Of a stretch of DNA of 32,042 bases, positions 1 through 7,057 are shown piece by piece. The notes under the pieces were generated by a model. That model had not been told where the DNA came from. It saw only the letters and a program-made list of their open reading frames with translations, and did no database searches. Made by a program: the position numbers and the translations under genes. Numbering within the stretch: the stretch's first letter is position 1; each line of letters opens with the position of its first letter. This DNA comes from Coemansia sp. RSA 922 (lineage: Eukaryota > Kickxellomycota > Kickxellomycetes > Kickxellales > Kickxellaceae). The stretch lies in the NCBI GenBank assembly GCA_027577415.1, contig JANBQS010000130.1, positions 1 to 32,042 on the forward strand. The letters are read 5' to 3'.

Positions 1-38
1 CCACGTGCTGCAACCACCTTGCCCTGATATTTGTGGCA

Positions 39-287
39 TCAAAAGATGAGGGCAATAATCAAGGCATGATACGAGAGAGGCCCACGCATGACGAGCTTCT
101 TCTTCGCCATGTCGACATTATTGGCCGAGGCGTTTGCCCCTTTCTTGACCCAGGGATGTGCATGTATATGCGCCTCACTTAATCGCTGTTTAAGCTTGCG
201 CCATGCAGCTAGCTCTCTTTGGCATTCGTTATACACACGTACAGTCAGCCATTGACTGGCATTGGTAAACCACCACTGACGGTGCAT
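39..287 (-). CDS. Small hypothetical protein, 82 aa, possibly 5' exon or relic
   Basis: An ATG-initiated frame of 82 codons runs on the minus strand, divergent from the 188-residue gene with 155 bp between the two starts. An in-frame stop lies at 297-299, just upstream of the ATG, so translation cannot begin earlier without splicing. The product is basic and Trp-rich at its N-terminus (QWWFTNASQW), has a probable helix in the middle, then HPWVKKG, and ends in a short hydrophobic stretch. I do not recognise the family. A GTATCA donor-like site near 66-71 and a TATCAG acceptor-like site near 25-30 would let the gene continue past the left edge, so the visible stop may be intronic. It could also be a chance ORF or a decayed fragment. 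Confidence 0.3.
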   Translation of the reverse strand: MHRQWWFTNASQWLTVRVYNECQRELAAWRKLKQRLSEAHIHAHPWVKKGANASANNVDMAKKKLVMRGPLSYHALIIALIF

Positions 288-333
288 GTCCGATAATTAG
301 CTAGTATACCCTGAGTGTATTCATGTTCGCGTT

Positions 334-340
334 TATAAAT
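334..340 (+). promoter_or_regulatory. TATA box for the 188-aa gene
   Basis: TATAAAT lies about 105 bp upstream of the ATG at 443 in plus orientation, which would place initiation around 365-375. The assignment rests on motif and spacing only. Confidence 0.4.
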
Positions 341-442
341 TTCTTGAGGGCAACCCTAAAACATGTGTACTACTTTACCACCCCTTTCTCTTTACGAACC
401 CAGTCAACATTATATCAATTTATTAACGCTTGTGCATAGAAA

Positions 443-1009
443 ATGAAGTTATCGCAAATATTTTCTGCAGTATCGCTGGGTGCCGTGGTGTGCTATGGCA
501 ACTTTTACTACCAGCCAAATGGCGTGTTTGTTCCGATTTCTCTAGGGTTATCCGCGAATATCCAGCAGCAGTTGCAGCAGCAGCCTCCATTAGGCCAAGT
601 TCAAGCTCAACAGCCACCCCCAGCACCTACTCATTCTTCATGGTCGTTGAGCAATCTATTTGGTCTGGGCTCCTGGTTTGGCGGCAAAAAGTCAAGCGAC
701 AGCGTGGCACCAGGCACCCATGACCCAGCTGCTGCGATGCTGGCTCAGCTCATTGCTCCTATGCGCAAGGTTACATCCACATTCTTGACACGCGTTCAAA
801 CTCAGCTGGAAACGGCTGATCCCAAGGACCTGGCCACAGCAATCAGAGGTCCACTAAATCAGCTCAAGGAATACTTGGTGAGCCACTGGCCCAACCCCGA
901 GGCAAAGACACTAGTACTGCCTGCTACTGCTACTCCGCCTCGTTTACCCGTTCCCGCTATCCGTGGATCAATTGCCGCTGACATGGCGCGGCTAGCTCAC
1001 AACAGCTAA
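443..1009 (+). CDS. Hypothetical protein, 188 aa, with N-terminal targeting-like segment
   Basis: The frame opens with ATG at 443, about 105 bp after a TATA box, and ends in TAA at 1007-1009. Residues 1-20 (KLSQIFSAVSLGAVVCYGN) form a hydrophobic segment that could be a signal peptide, a mitochondrial presequence or a membrane anchor. Residues 38-62 are rich in Gln and Pro. A WSLSNLFGLGSWFGG segment follows at about 67-81. A probable helical region spans about 98-150 (LAQLIAPMRKVTSTFLTRVQTQLE and RGPLNQLKEYLVSHW), and the C-terminus is proline-rich. I recognise no domain. It lies head-to-tail with RCF1, 143 bp upstream of that start. The coding call is supported by clean length, start context and promoter; the function is unknown. 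Confidence 0.6.
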   Translation: MKLSQIFSAVSLGAVVCYGNFYYQPNGVFVPISLGLSANIQQQLQQQPPLGQVQAQQPPPAPTHSSWSLSNLFGLGSWFGGKKSSDSVAPGTHDPAAAMLAQLIAPMRKVTSTFLTRVQTQLETADPKDLATAIRGPLNQLKEYLVSHWPNPEAKTLVLPATATPPRLPVPAIRGSIAADMARLAHNS

Positions 1010-1152
1010 CTTTTTTGACACACCCCTTCCCCCAATCCTCCAAATTTGATCTTGCATGAGAGGGATAGGCGTAAGCATAAGCAGCTCTTGCTCTTTTCCT
1101 TTATCTATTCTTTTTATCTATCTCTAAAAAATATACTGAAGACACATTAGCA

Positions 1153-1533
1153 ATGCCCGGCACTTTAATCGACAGATTCAAGCAGGAGCCCTTGGTCCCA
1201 CTTGGTGCTGCTGCGACAATTGCGGCATTTCTATACGCCGCACATGGAATGTATCGGGGCAACTTTAAGCAAACACAATTTGGAATGCGTAGTCGTGTGG
1301 TATTGCAAGGACTGACCGTTTGCACCCTGGTTGGCTACGGACTGTACAGCACCACGGGGAGCAAGCCTACTCGCAAGGAGGACATGCGCGATATTGACTG
1401 GGAGAGGTTGGCGCGCGAGTCAAAGGCCGCTGAGGACGCAGACAAGCTGCGAAAGGAGCAAGCCCTGGCTGCGCAAGTGGCAAAGGCCCGACAGGCCAAA
1501 ACCGTGTTTGCTCCCGAGCCCAAAGACAAGTAA
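1153..1533 (+). CDS. RCF1: Respiratory supercomplex factor 1 (HIG1-domain protein)
   Basis: This is a 126-residue HIG1 domain protein of the inner mitochondrial membrane. Rcf1 family members associate with cytochrome c oxidase and help form or stabilise III-IV supercomplexes. EPLVPLG at residues 12-18 begins the HIG1 domain. Two membrane segments lie at about 16-34 and 52-67. The matrix loop carries the diagnostic Q-x3-R-x-R-x3-Q motif as Q42, R46, R48 and Q52. The tail from residue 70 is charged and probably a helix or coiled coil, as in yeast Rcf1, which is somewhat longer at about 159 residues. The start at 1153 is the only sensible ATG. AATAAA overlaps the stop codon, so the 3' end is tight. 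Family assignment is secure; Rcf1 rather than another HIG1 type is inferred from the motif and tail. Confidence 0.9.
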   Translation: MPGTLIDRFKQEPLVPLGAAATIAAFLYAAHGMYRGNFKQTQFGMRSRVVLQGLTVCTLVGYGLYSTTGSKPTRKEDMRDIDWERLARESKAAEDADKLRKEQALAAQVAKARQAKTVFAPEPKDK

Positions 1534-1887
1534 TAAAACCTATTTCTATTGTTGTTTCTAGCCTCTAAACATGTACAGCGCACCCTTGAGGAGTATAACT
1601 AGAGCCGTTTAAAGCATTTGTGTTGTGTTTGCAACTTTGTTTTGTAGCACAGCTTGGAGGGAGGGGTGTGTTTGCGGTTCTCTCGCAGTAGAATTGGGCC
1701 AGCCGCATATCGGCTACCAGCAGCCAGCTTGAGCGTATTGTGTGTCAATATAAGTTTTTAGTAGTCGTGGGATAGATTAGAAATTCCGATACGCAGTAAC
1801 AGCATCGAAAATGCGCGGAGAACTAGGAAAGCAAGCCAATATTAACAAACGCTGCTCCCTCAAGTGTAGTTTGAGCGTGTGGGGGGG

Positions 1888-1895
1888 GGGGCGCA
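1888..1895 (+). promoter_or_regulatory. Candidate Crz1/CDRE-like site 1
   Basis: GGGGCGCA matches the yeast calcineurin-responsive Crz1 consensus GNGGC(G/T)CA. It lies 813 bp before the exchanger ATG. It overlaps the end of the G11 run, so chance is more likely than for the second site. Confidence 0.2.
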
Positions 1896-2139
1896 GATAG
1901 TGGCGGTGCAGGGGGGAAAGAGGGTGCAATTAGCAAAGGACTTTTTGCTGCATGAAAACAATTCATTGCTAAAGTGATAAGCCGCCTCTTGTTGCTAGAA
2001 ATCTGCGATAGTCGGGAGGGAAGGGGGAGGCTTATTGCTAAGTGGATAGACCGCTTGGCATGCGAGGCGCGAGAAATAGAGCCGCTAAATACAAAGTAGT
2101 GCCGGAAAGTAAAAAAAAAAAAAGGCAAAGCAAAGAGAA

Positions 2140-2147
2140 GGGGCGCA
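2140..2147 (+). promoter_or_regulatory. Candidate Crz1/CDRE-like site 2
   Basis: A second exact GNGGCGCA match (GGGGCGCA) lies 561 bp upstream of the Ca2+/H+ exchanger ATG. Crz1 controls calcium pumps in yeast; its role in this lineage is an inference. Confidence 0.25.
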
Positions 2148-2613
2148 TGCTCAAAAAAAGAAAAAAAAAATGCAAGGTCAAGGACAACAGTCGTTGCCTA
2201 TTCTCTTTCTCTCTTTTTTCTTTTTGACGTCGTTGTTTCTAAGAATACACAAGTCAGATATTGTCCATCTACATCTGGCAAAAACGTGATTGGTGTTAGT
2301 TTTGTGTATACATAATATTTTTTTGAACAATACTTATTTAAGTCTCCGCTTTTTGATTCTAGCCCAGGCTTTCTTCCATACTGGCGGAAGTCTAGTATTA
2401 TTGCGGCCTTTCATCTCTTTGGGCTCTTTAATTCTCCACGATAGTCTCACACACCTAATCATCCCCCCTTTTTCTTCTCCATCCTCTTCCTACCTACCGT
2501 ATCTCTCTCCCAACTACTAAACAAAGCTGCTGCTATACAATAGCTAGTAGACATTTATTCCCATTTAGTGCTATTTTTTTCTTTCATATTCTCTCTCGAA
2601 TATCTACGTGCTT

Positions 2614-2620
2614 TATATAT
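2614..2620 (+). promoter_or_regulatory. Possible TATA element of the exchanger gene
   Basis: TATATAT lies about 90 bp upstream of the ATG at 2708, followed by a C/T-rich stretch typical of fungal initiation regions. Confidence 0.3.
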
Positions 2621-2707
2621 TTTTCCTCCCCTTTTCTCCCTCAAACACTCTAGGCACGACTAAGAGAGCGCTGTCGCAGAAGAAATACCAACATTGCGTT
2701 CTACCAT

Positions 2708-4699
2708 ATGCATATACCGGGCGCAGCATCGATGCATGGTCATTTTGTACCGGATACAGACAGCGCTGGCGCTGTGCTTGTGCGGCGGTCCAGATGGCCC
2801 TACGAAGCGATCGACGAAGAGAGTCGATGCGACGATGACGAGAGCGGCGCCAGCGGCGCAGTAACTCCCTCGCCGGCGTACGACCAATTTGTCAGCATCA
2901 ACAATAGCAGGAGACGAAGCGATAACAGTAGCACTAGTGTTCCTGAGCTGCCACTTCACCATCGTCCGCCGACACTTCGGCACACTCACCACGGTGGATG
3001 TAGCAGTAAACTCAAATCCTTCTCGCATGACGGCACTCTCAATCGCATTTCCGTCGGTGGATCTATTTACGAACTGACCAGACGGCCGACGACCCAAGGC
3101 CACCCACACTACTTTTCACAGCGTCCAGTAAACGAGACCGCTAGCGATGCGCCTGATTTGCTCAACTCTCGTCAGCTCCGGCGCCAAGTAGCTCGCTATA
3201 GTACTGCGCCACCCAAAACAGACGACGATACAACGGGTAGCGACGACCAGCAGGCGGGCGGCCGCCAAGACCAGTCGCAAAACATTACAGTACTGGCGTC
3301 GCTGAAGAACGCCGCCTTGGCATCATGGCTCAACGTGCTGTTGGTGTTTGTGCCACTGGGCTATTTGGCCCACTACCTGAAGTGGCCTGTAGTGGCGGTG
3401 TTTGTTCTCAACTACTTGGCCATTATCCCACTTTCGGCGCTCATGGGCTTTGCCACTGAAGAAGTATGCATTCGTCTGGGACCTACCTGGGGTGGCGTAG
3501 TAAACGCCGCATTCGGAAATGCCGTTGAGCTCATTGTCGCTGTTATCGCTCTGATAGAGGAGGAGTATCGAATCGTTCAAGCAGGGCTCATTGGCAGCGT
3601 GCTGTCCAACACATTGCTTATGCTGGGCTGGGCTTTTCTAGCTGGCGGACTTCGGCACCGTGTGCAGTATTTCCATGCCGAGGCCGCGCAGTGTGCTGGT
3701 GCGTTACTGGCGCTCAGCGTACTGAGTATGATAATCCCTGCCGCTTACCACGGCGTCCATGCATCGGGCGGCGAGATCACCAACGGTATTCTCATCATGT
3801 CTCGTGGCACGGCGCTTATCCTGCTGGTTGTATACATATTGTTTTTGGTGTTCCAGCTAAAAACCCACAGCGAGATATTCGACGGCACGCAGACTATAAA
3901 TGGCGATGTACATGACGTAGAGAAGGGGTGTACTGAGGATATTTGCTCAGACCAGAGTAACTGCAAGATCTTCATGCACAGTGACGGTATGCTTCCCGTG
4001 GACGAAAAGCCCTTGTCGAGCAAGACGGCTACGCTGGTGGGTGCAGTATCGGCGGGCGCTGATGGTGGTAGAACTAGCCGCGGTGCTAGAGTCACTTTGG
4101 CAGAGGAGGAGATGGGCATTATACATCGCGAGTGCCATTTGCGCCATTCCGCACCACAAATGAAGATGTGGATGGCTGCCACTCTCCTCACTATCATCTC
4201 GGGTCTGGTTGCGCTCTCGTCAGATATTCTGGTCGACTCGGTACAAGAGCTCACTGCGCACTACAACATTAGCCACACGTTTGTTGGCATGATCCTGCTG
4301 CCTATTGCCGCCAATGCCGCCGAGCACACGATGTCTGTTACGGTGGCTATACGGAACAAGATGGACTTGTGCATTACGGTGGCTGTCGGAAGCTCGATGC
4401 AGATGACCCTGTTCGTATTGCCCTTACTTATCATTATTGCCTGGGCACTCAACCGGCCGCTGACGCTGTTTTTCGACGACTTTGAGACAACGACTATGCT
4501 CATTTCTGTGCTCGTCATCAACTACCTCATTATGAATGGCCGGTCCAACTGGCTCAAAGGCGCTATGCTTTTGTCCTCATATGCAATTGTCGCGCTGGCC
4601 TTTTTCTTGTACCCGAATGAGCTGGATAACGCAAAGGGCACCATAGCGACCATCGCCAACCTGGCAAATGGGCCAGTAAAGTCTACCTTTTTAAAGTAG
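2708..4699 (+). CDS. VCX1: Vacuolar Ca2+/H+ exchanger, CAX family (Vcx1-like)
   Basis: The 663-residue protein is a CaCA-superfamily cation/proton antiporter, expected to load Ca2+ into the vacuole using the proton gradient. Residues 1-195 are a Ser/Asp/His-rich, probably cytosolic tail. Membrane segments start at about 200. The first CAX repeat has GNAVE at 270-274 and the VQAGLIGSVLSNTLLMLG stretch at 290-307. A polar loop of about 100 residues (385-484) separates the halves. The second repeat has PIAANAAEH at 532-540 and VAVGSSMQM at 558-566. E274 and E539 correspond to the ion-coordinating acids of the family. Yeast Vcx1 has 411 residues, so the N-terminal tail and mid-loop account for the extra length; both could be regulatory, as in autoinhibited plant CAX proteins (inference). 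It converges with the F-box-like gene, 86 bp between stops. Confidence 0.9.
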   Translation: MHIPGAASMHGHFVPDTDSAGAVLVRRSRWPYEAIDEESRCDDDESGASGAVTPSPAYDQFVSINNSRRRSDNSSTSVPELPLHHRPPTLRHTHHGGCSSKLKSFSHDGTLNRISVGGSIYELTRRPTTQGHPHYFSQRPVNETASDAPDLLNSRQLRRQVARYSTAPPKTDDDTTGSDDQQAGGRQDQSQNITVLASLKNAALASWLNVLLVFVPLGYLAHYLKWPVVAVFVLNYLAIIPLSALMGFATEEVCIRLGPTWGGVVNAAFGNAVELIVAVIALIEEEYRIVQAGLIGSVLSNTLLMLGWAFLAGGLRHRVQYFHAEAAQCAGALLALSVLSMIIPAAYHGVHASGGEITNGILIMSRGTALILLVVYILFLVFQLKTHSEIFDGTQTINGDVHDVEKGCTEDICSDQSNCKIFMHSDGMLPVDEKPLSSKTATLVGAVSAGADGGRTSRGARVTLAEEEMGIIHRECHLRHSAPQMKMWMAATLLTIISGLVALSSDILVDSVQELTAHYNISHTFVGMILLPIAANAAEHTMSVTVAIRNKMDLCITVAVGSSMQMTLFVLPLLIIIAWALNRPLTLFFDDFETTTMLISVLVINYLIMNGRSNWLKGAMLLSSYAIVALAFFLYPNELDNAKGTIATIANLANGPVKSTFLK

Positions 4700-4785
4700 A
4701 CTTTCATGATTGAATTATTTGTCAAGTACACACAGTTTATGCTTTGCCAATTACTTTATAGCGTGTTTAACACAATGTCATATAC

Positions 4786-6399
4786 CTAGTATTGCCATTT
4801 GCTAAACAGGCGTTCCAGACGCGGCTTGTACCGTTCGAACCGAGCAGCACTGCTCATTTTAACCATTGGCTCCAAGATCTTCTTGCGCAAGGAAAACGGG
4901 TGAGAAATATACTCAAAGTTGGGGCAGGCCAGCGCCACCAGCAACACACACGACGCAAGAACGTCGTATCCACCACTGCGAAAGTCAATAATGTGCCAGC
5001 ACCGGAATCGCTCGCTTGTCAAACCATGTGTAGTGACTACATATGTAGGGAGTTCATCTACAGTAACGCCGTCGGGCGTCGTGTTAAGAGTAATTCCATC
5101 AGTATACAAGTCGGTGAGCAATGGTAGCGATTTAACGAGGTTGAGAGCATCCCACAGCTCCAGGCGCATATCTGACAGCATTAAAACCTTGATCCAAGGA
5201 CACTCGGCTAGCATTGGAAGCGCAGAAAAAAGTAGATGGGTGTCAGGCTGAGCACCGCGAAAATCGTCGACCGTCTTGCGGGAGCCGATTTCTCGCACTG
5301 TCGCATTGGGGCCGATCATCAGTACAAACACCTTGTGCCTTCTGAGCAAGGCAACTGCGAATGGGTTCAACACTAGCTGCAGGCTTTGGAGCGTGGCAGC
5401 ATTGCCTCTAAATAGAACGTCATCGCCGAATGTGTAGAACTTATTGATATGCAGGTGCCGAAGGTTGGGAAACGGAACAGCACCTTCAAACACTGACTCT
5501 GACGACGATTCTACATTCGAATAAGAATGCAAACTTAGCGTACGAAGCTTTGGATATGTGGTGTAGGTACCGTCGTCGCTCCGGATGAGACTGGACAGGC
5601 GGTCATCAAAGTTCCTTGTTGTAAGCGCCAAGGACTCGAGTGTCGGCGCACAATGGCGAACAAGTGAGAAAAGCTGCCAGTTGCACTCGGGAGAGTCGTG
5701 GCTAATATGCACCACGTTGTGGATCTCATTCAGCGGAAGGTCAATTCTCAGATCCTCACTGGTACTGGCAAAGTCAATGCGCTCAGTGAGCATGAAAAGT
5801 CGCGCAGCCATTGTCTGAAAGCGAGAACTGGGCATAAGAGGTTGGTGGTGTCGGTCATCAGAGCCCCACACCTTAATATTCTTGACATTGGGCGCCATCA
5901 ACTTGACATGTCGCACAAATGCGTTGAGGTTGGCCTCGGCAGAATCGGCGTCTATAGATTCTACAACAGTACCCTCCTCAGGTTTTGGTAACGGCATAAC
6001 ACGAAACAATACCGAGCGAACCATCGGGAACGTGCCAGCGTTATAAAACTCGTGCAACATCATATCCAGCAGCTTGCCAGAGTAGACACTTTGCTCGTCC
6101 AGCCAGAAGTTTAGCTCCTTCACGAAGCGGCGCTCGGGAAGATCAAGCTGCCCATAAATGGGAGATTTGTATCTCCACTCCGATTCCAGCTTGTCTTGGC
6201 ATCTGTCAAACTTTATCATAAAGTTCTCGGAAACCTGCGAACAGACAATGGTTCGAAAGTTGCGGCAAACCCACAGCAGCGGCTTCAGCGACGGCCTGGG
6301 GCCGCCAAATAGCTGACTGCTGCCGCCATACAATACATAATCGACTACAAGCTGGGCGACGTGAAGCGGGAGGCGCTGGAAGTGCGATTCAGTAGGCAT
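4786..6399 (-). CDS. F-box-like / leucine-rich repeat-like protein
   Basis: A 537-residue protein from an ATG at 6399. Residues 6-50 (LPLHVAQLVVDYVLYGG then LKPLLWVCRNFRTIVCSQV) resemble a degenerate F-box: a helix after LP, then LLxVCRxFR. The remainder contains irregular hydrophobic repeats such as LRTLSLHSY and LRHLHINKF at about 293-325 and LAECPWIKVLMLSDMRLELW at about 404-423, typical of LRR-like folds. I recall this architecture as a large, lineage-expanded family in Coemansia genomes; a role as an SCF substrate receptor is inference. It is tail-to-tail with the exchanger gene and divergent from the GON4L-like gene. No membrane segment or signal peptide is visible. Confidence 0.75.
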   Translation of the reverse strand: MPTESHFQRLPLHVAQLVVDYVLYGGSSQLFGGPRPSLKPLLWVCRNFRTIVCSQVSENFMIKFDRCQDKLESEWRYKSPIYGQLDLPERRFVKELNFWLDEQSVYSGKLLDMMLHEFYNAGTFPMVRSVLFRVMPLPKPEEGTVVESIDADSAEANLNAFVRHVKLMAPNVKNIKVWGSDDRHHQPLMPSSRFQTMAARLFMLTERIDFASTSEDLRIDLPLNEIHNVVHISHDSPECNWQLFSLVRHCAPTLESLALTTRNFDDRLSSLIRSDDGTYTTYPKLRTLSLHSYSNVESSSESVFEGAVPFPNLRHLHINKFYTFGDDVLFRGNAATLQSLQLVLNPFAVALLRRHKVFVLMIGPNATVREIGSRKTVDDFRGAQPDTHLLFSALPMLAECPWIKVLMLSDMRLELWDALNLVKSLPLLTDLYTDGITLNTTPDGVTVDELPTYVVTTHGLTSERFRCWHIIDFRSGGYDVLASCVLLVALACPNFEYISHPFSLRKKILEPMVKMSSAARFERYKPRLERLFSKWQY

Positions 6400-6633
6400 G
6401 CTTAACCTGGGTTTAAAAAGAGAATAAATGCGAGCAAGCTAAGGAGAAGAGGTTGCTGGGCAAACACTGCATGTGTCGTTATTGGGCATGGGGTCTGGGC
6501 AATCAAATCAAATCTACGTCATGCAAGATCGACCAGCACATAGTGCTAACATTGAGCTTTATGGTGACTGTATTTCTCGCCTTGCTGGAAAAAAGGCAAC
6601 TACGGCATGAGTTGCAGGCGTAGTGTGTGTGGC

Positions 6634-6641
6634 TATAAAAG
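6634..6641 (+). promoter_or_regulatory. TATA box of the GON4L-like gene
   Basis: TATAAAAG in plus orientation predicts initiation near 6660-6670. This leaves either a leader of about 390 nt before the ATG at 7058 or a leader interrupted by an intron. Confidence 0.45.
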
Positions 6642-6728
6642 CAAGCATTTCATAGAGGCACAGAGGTTCGTAGTGCAAGGCGTTGCAGCAACAGTGGCCC
6701 TAAAGTAAATACAGGACACGCATGATAG

Positions 6729-7028
6729 GTATGGAAAGACATAAACGCGCATACGCGTCAACGCGTCTGATTAAACGATCTCATGATCAGGTCTCTTACT
6801 GTGCATTGAACTGCGCTCGTCTCATGCGCATTCTCGCTCTGCGTTTCCCCTTTTTCCGTTCCTTTTTTTCGTTTCTCTCTGATTTCGATTTATATAATTT
6901 TACTCCTTCAGTTCTCCACTTTCTCTTTTTATATTTATATTTATATTCTTATTATTGTTTTTGAATTGCACGGTTGACACACCAGGAGGTTCTTTCATAT
7001 ACGCGTTCAACTAGTTTCCCTCCCACAG
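6729..7028 (+). other. Possible 5' intron of the GON4L-like gene
   Basis: A GTATGG donor at 6729 follows the ATG at 6722, and a pyrimidine-rich CCCACAG acceptor ends at 7028. Joining them keeps frame and begins the protein MIETASGYDTLRM, running into the same frame as the ATG at 7058. No strong branch site is visible near the acceptor, and phase agreement has a one-in-three chance, so this is tentative. Confidence 0.25.
6753..6766 (+). promoter_or_regulatory. Tandem MCB-like ACGCGT motifs
   Basis: Two ACGCGT hexamers (6753-6758 and 6761-6766) are separated by 2 bp, with a third at 7001-7006. ACGCGT is the MBF/MCB element of G1/S genes in yeasts. All three lie downstream of the TATA box, so they would sit in the leader or in a leader intron. 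Confidence 0.3.
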
Positions 7029-7057
7029 AGACAGCCAGCGGCTACGACACACTGCGA

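Larger units (their letters stand above)
1534..2707. other. Intergenic region, 1.17 kb: G-rich tract, homopolymers, pyrimidine-rich leader
   Basis: I see no convincing gene here. It contains the RCF1 3' end, an uninterrupted run of 11 G at 1881-1891 followed by further G runs to about 2030, an A13 tract at 2111-2123, and a long T/C-rich leader from about 2390 to 2660 ending at the exchanger gene. An imperfect direct repeat (about 23 bp) occurs at 1962-1986 and 2032-2056. No tRNA-like B box was seen. Confidence 0.6.
6400..7057. promoter_or_regulatory. Divergent promoter between F-box-like and GON4L-like genes
   Basis: This 658-bp region separates two divergent starts. It holds a plus-strand TATAAAAG at 6634-6641 and three ACGCGT hexamers (6753-6758, 6761-6766, 7001-7006). 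The sequence from about 6840 to 6960 is T/C-rich. An 80-codon ATG frame at 6722-6964 covers the leader but looks non-coding (runs of Phe, Tyr and Leu from pyrimidine tracts). Confidence 0.5.

Noticed and set aside
4830..4845. GTTCGAACC resembling a tRNA T-loop
   Set aside because: It lies within the coding sequence of the F-box-like gene, and no cloverleaf can be drawn around it.
6722..6964. 80-codon ATG frame in the GON4L-like leader
   Set aside because: Translation is dominated by Phe/Leu/Tyr from pyrimidine tracts. The ATG itself may matter only as part of a small first exon.
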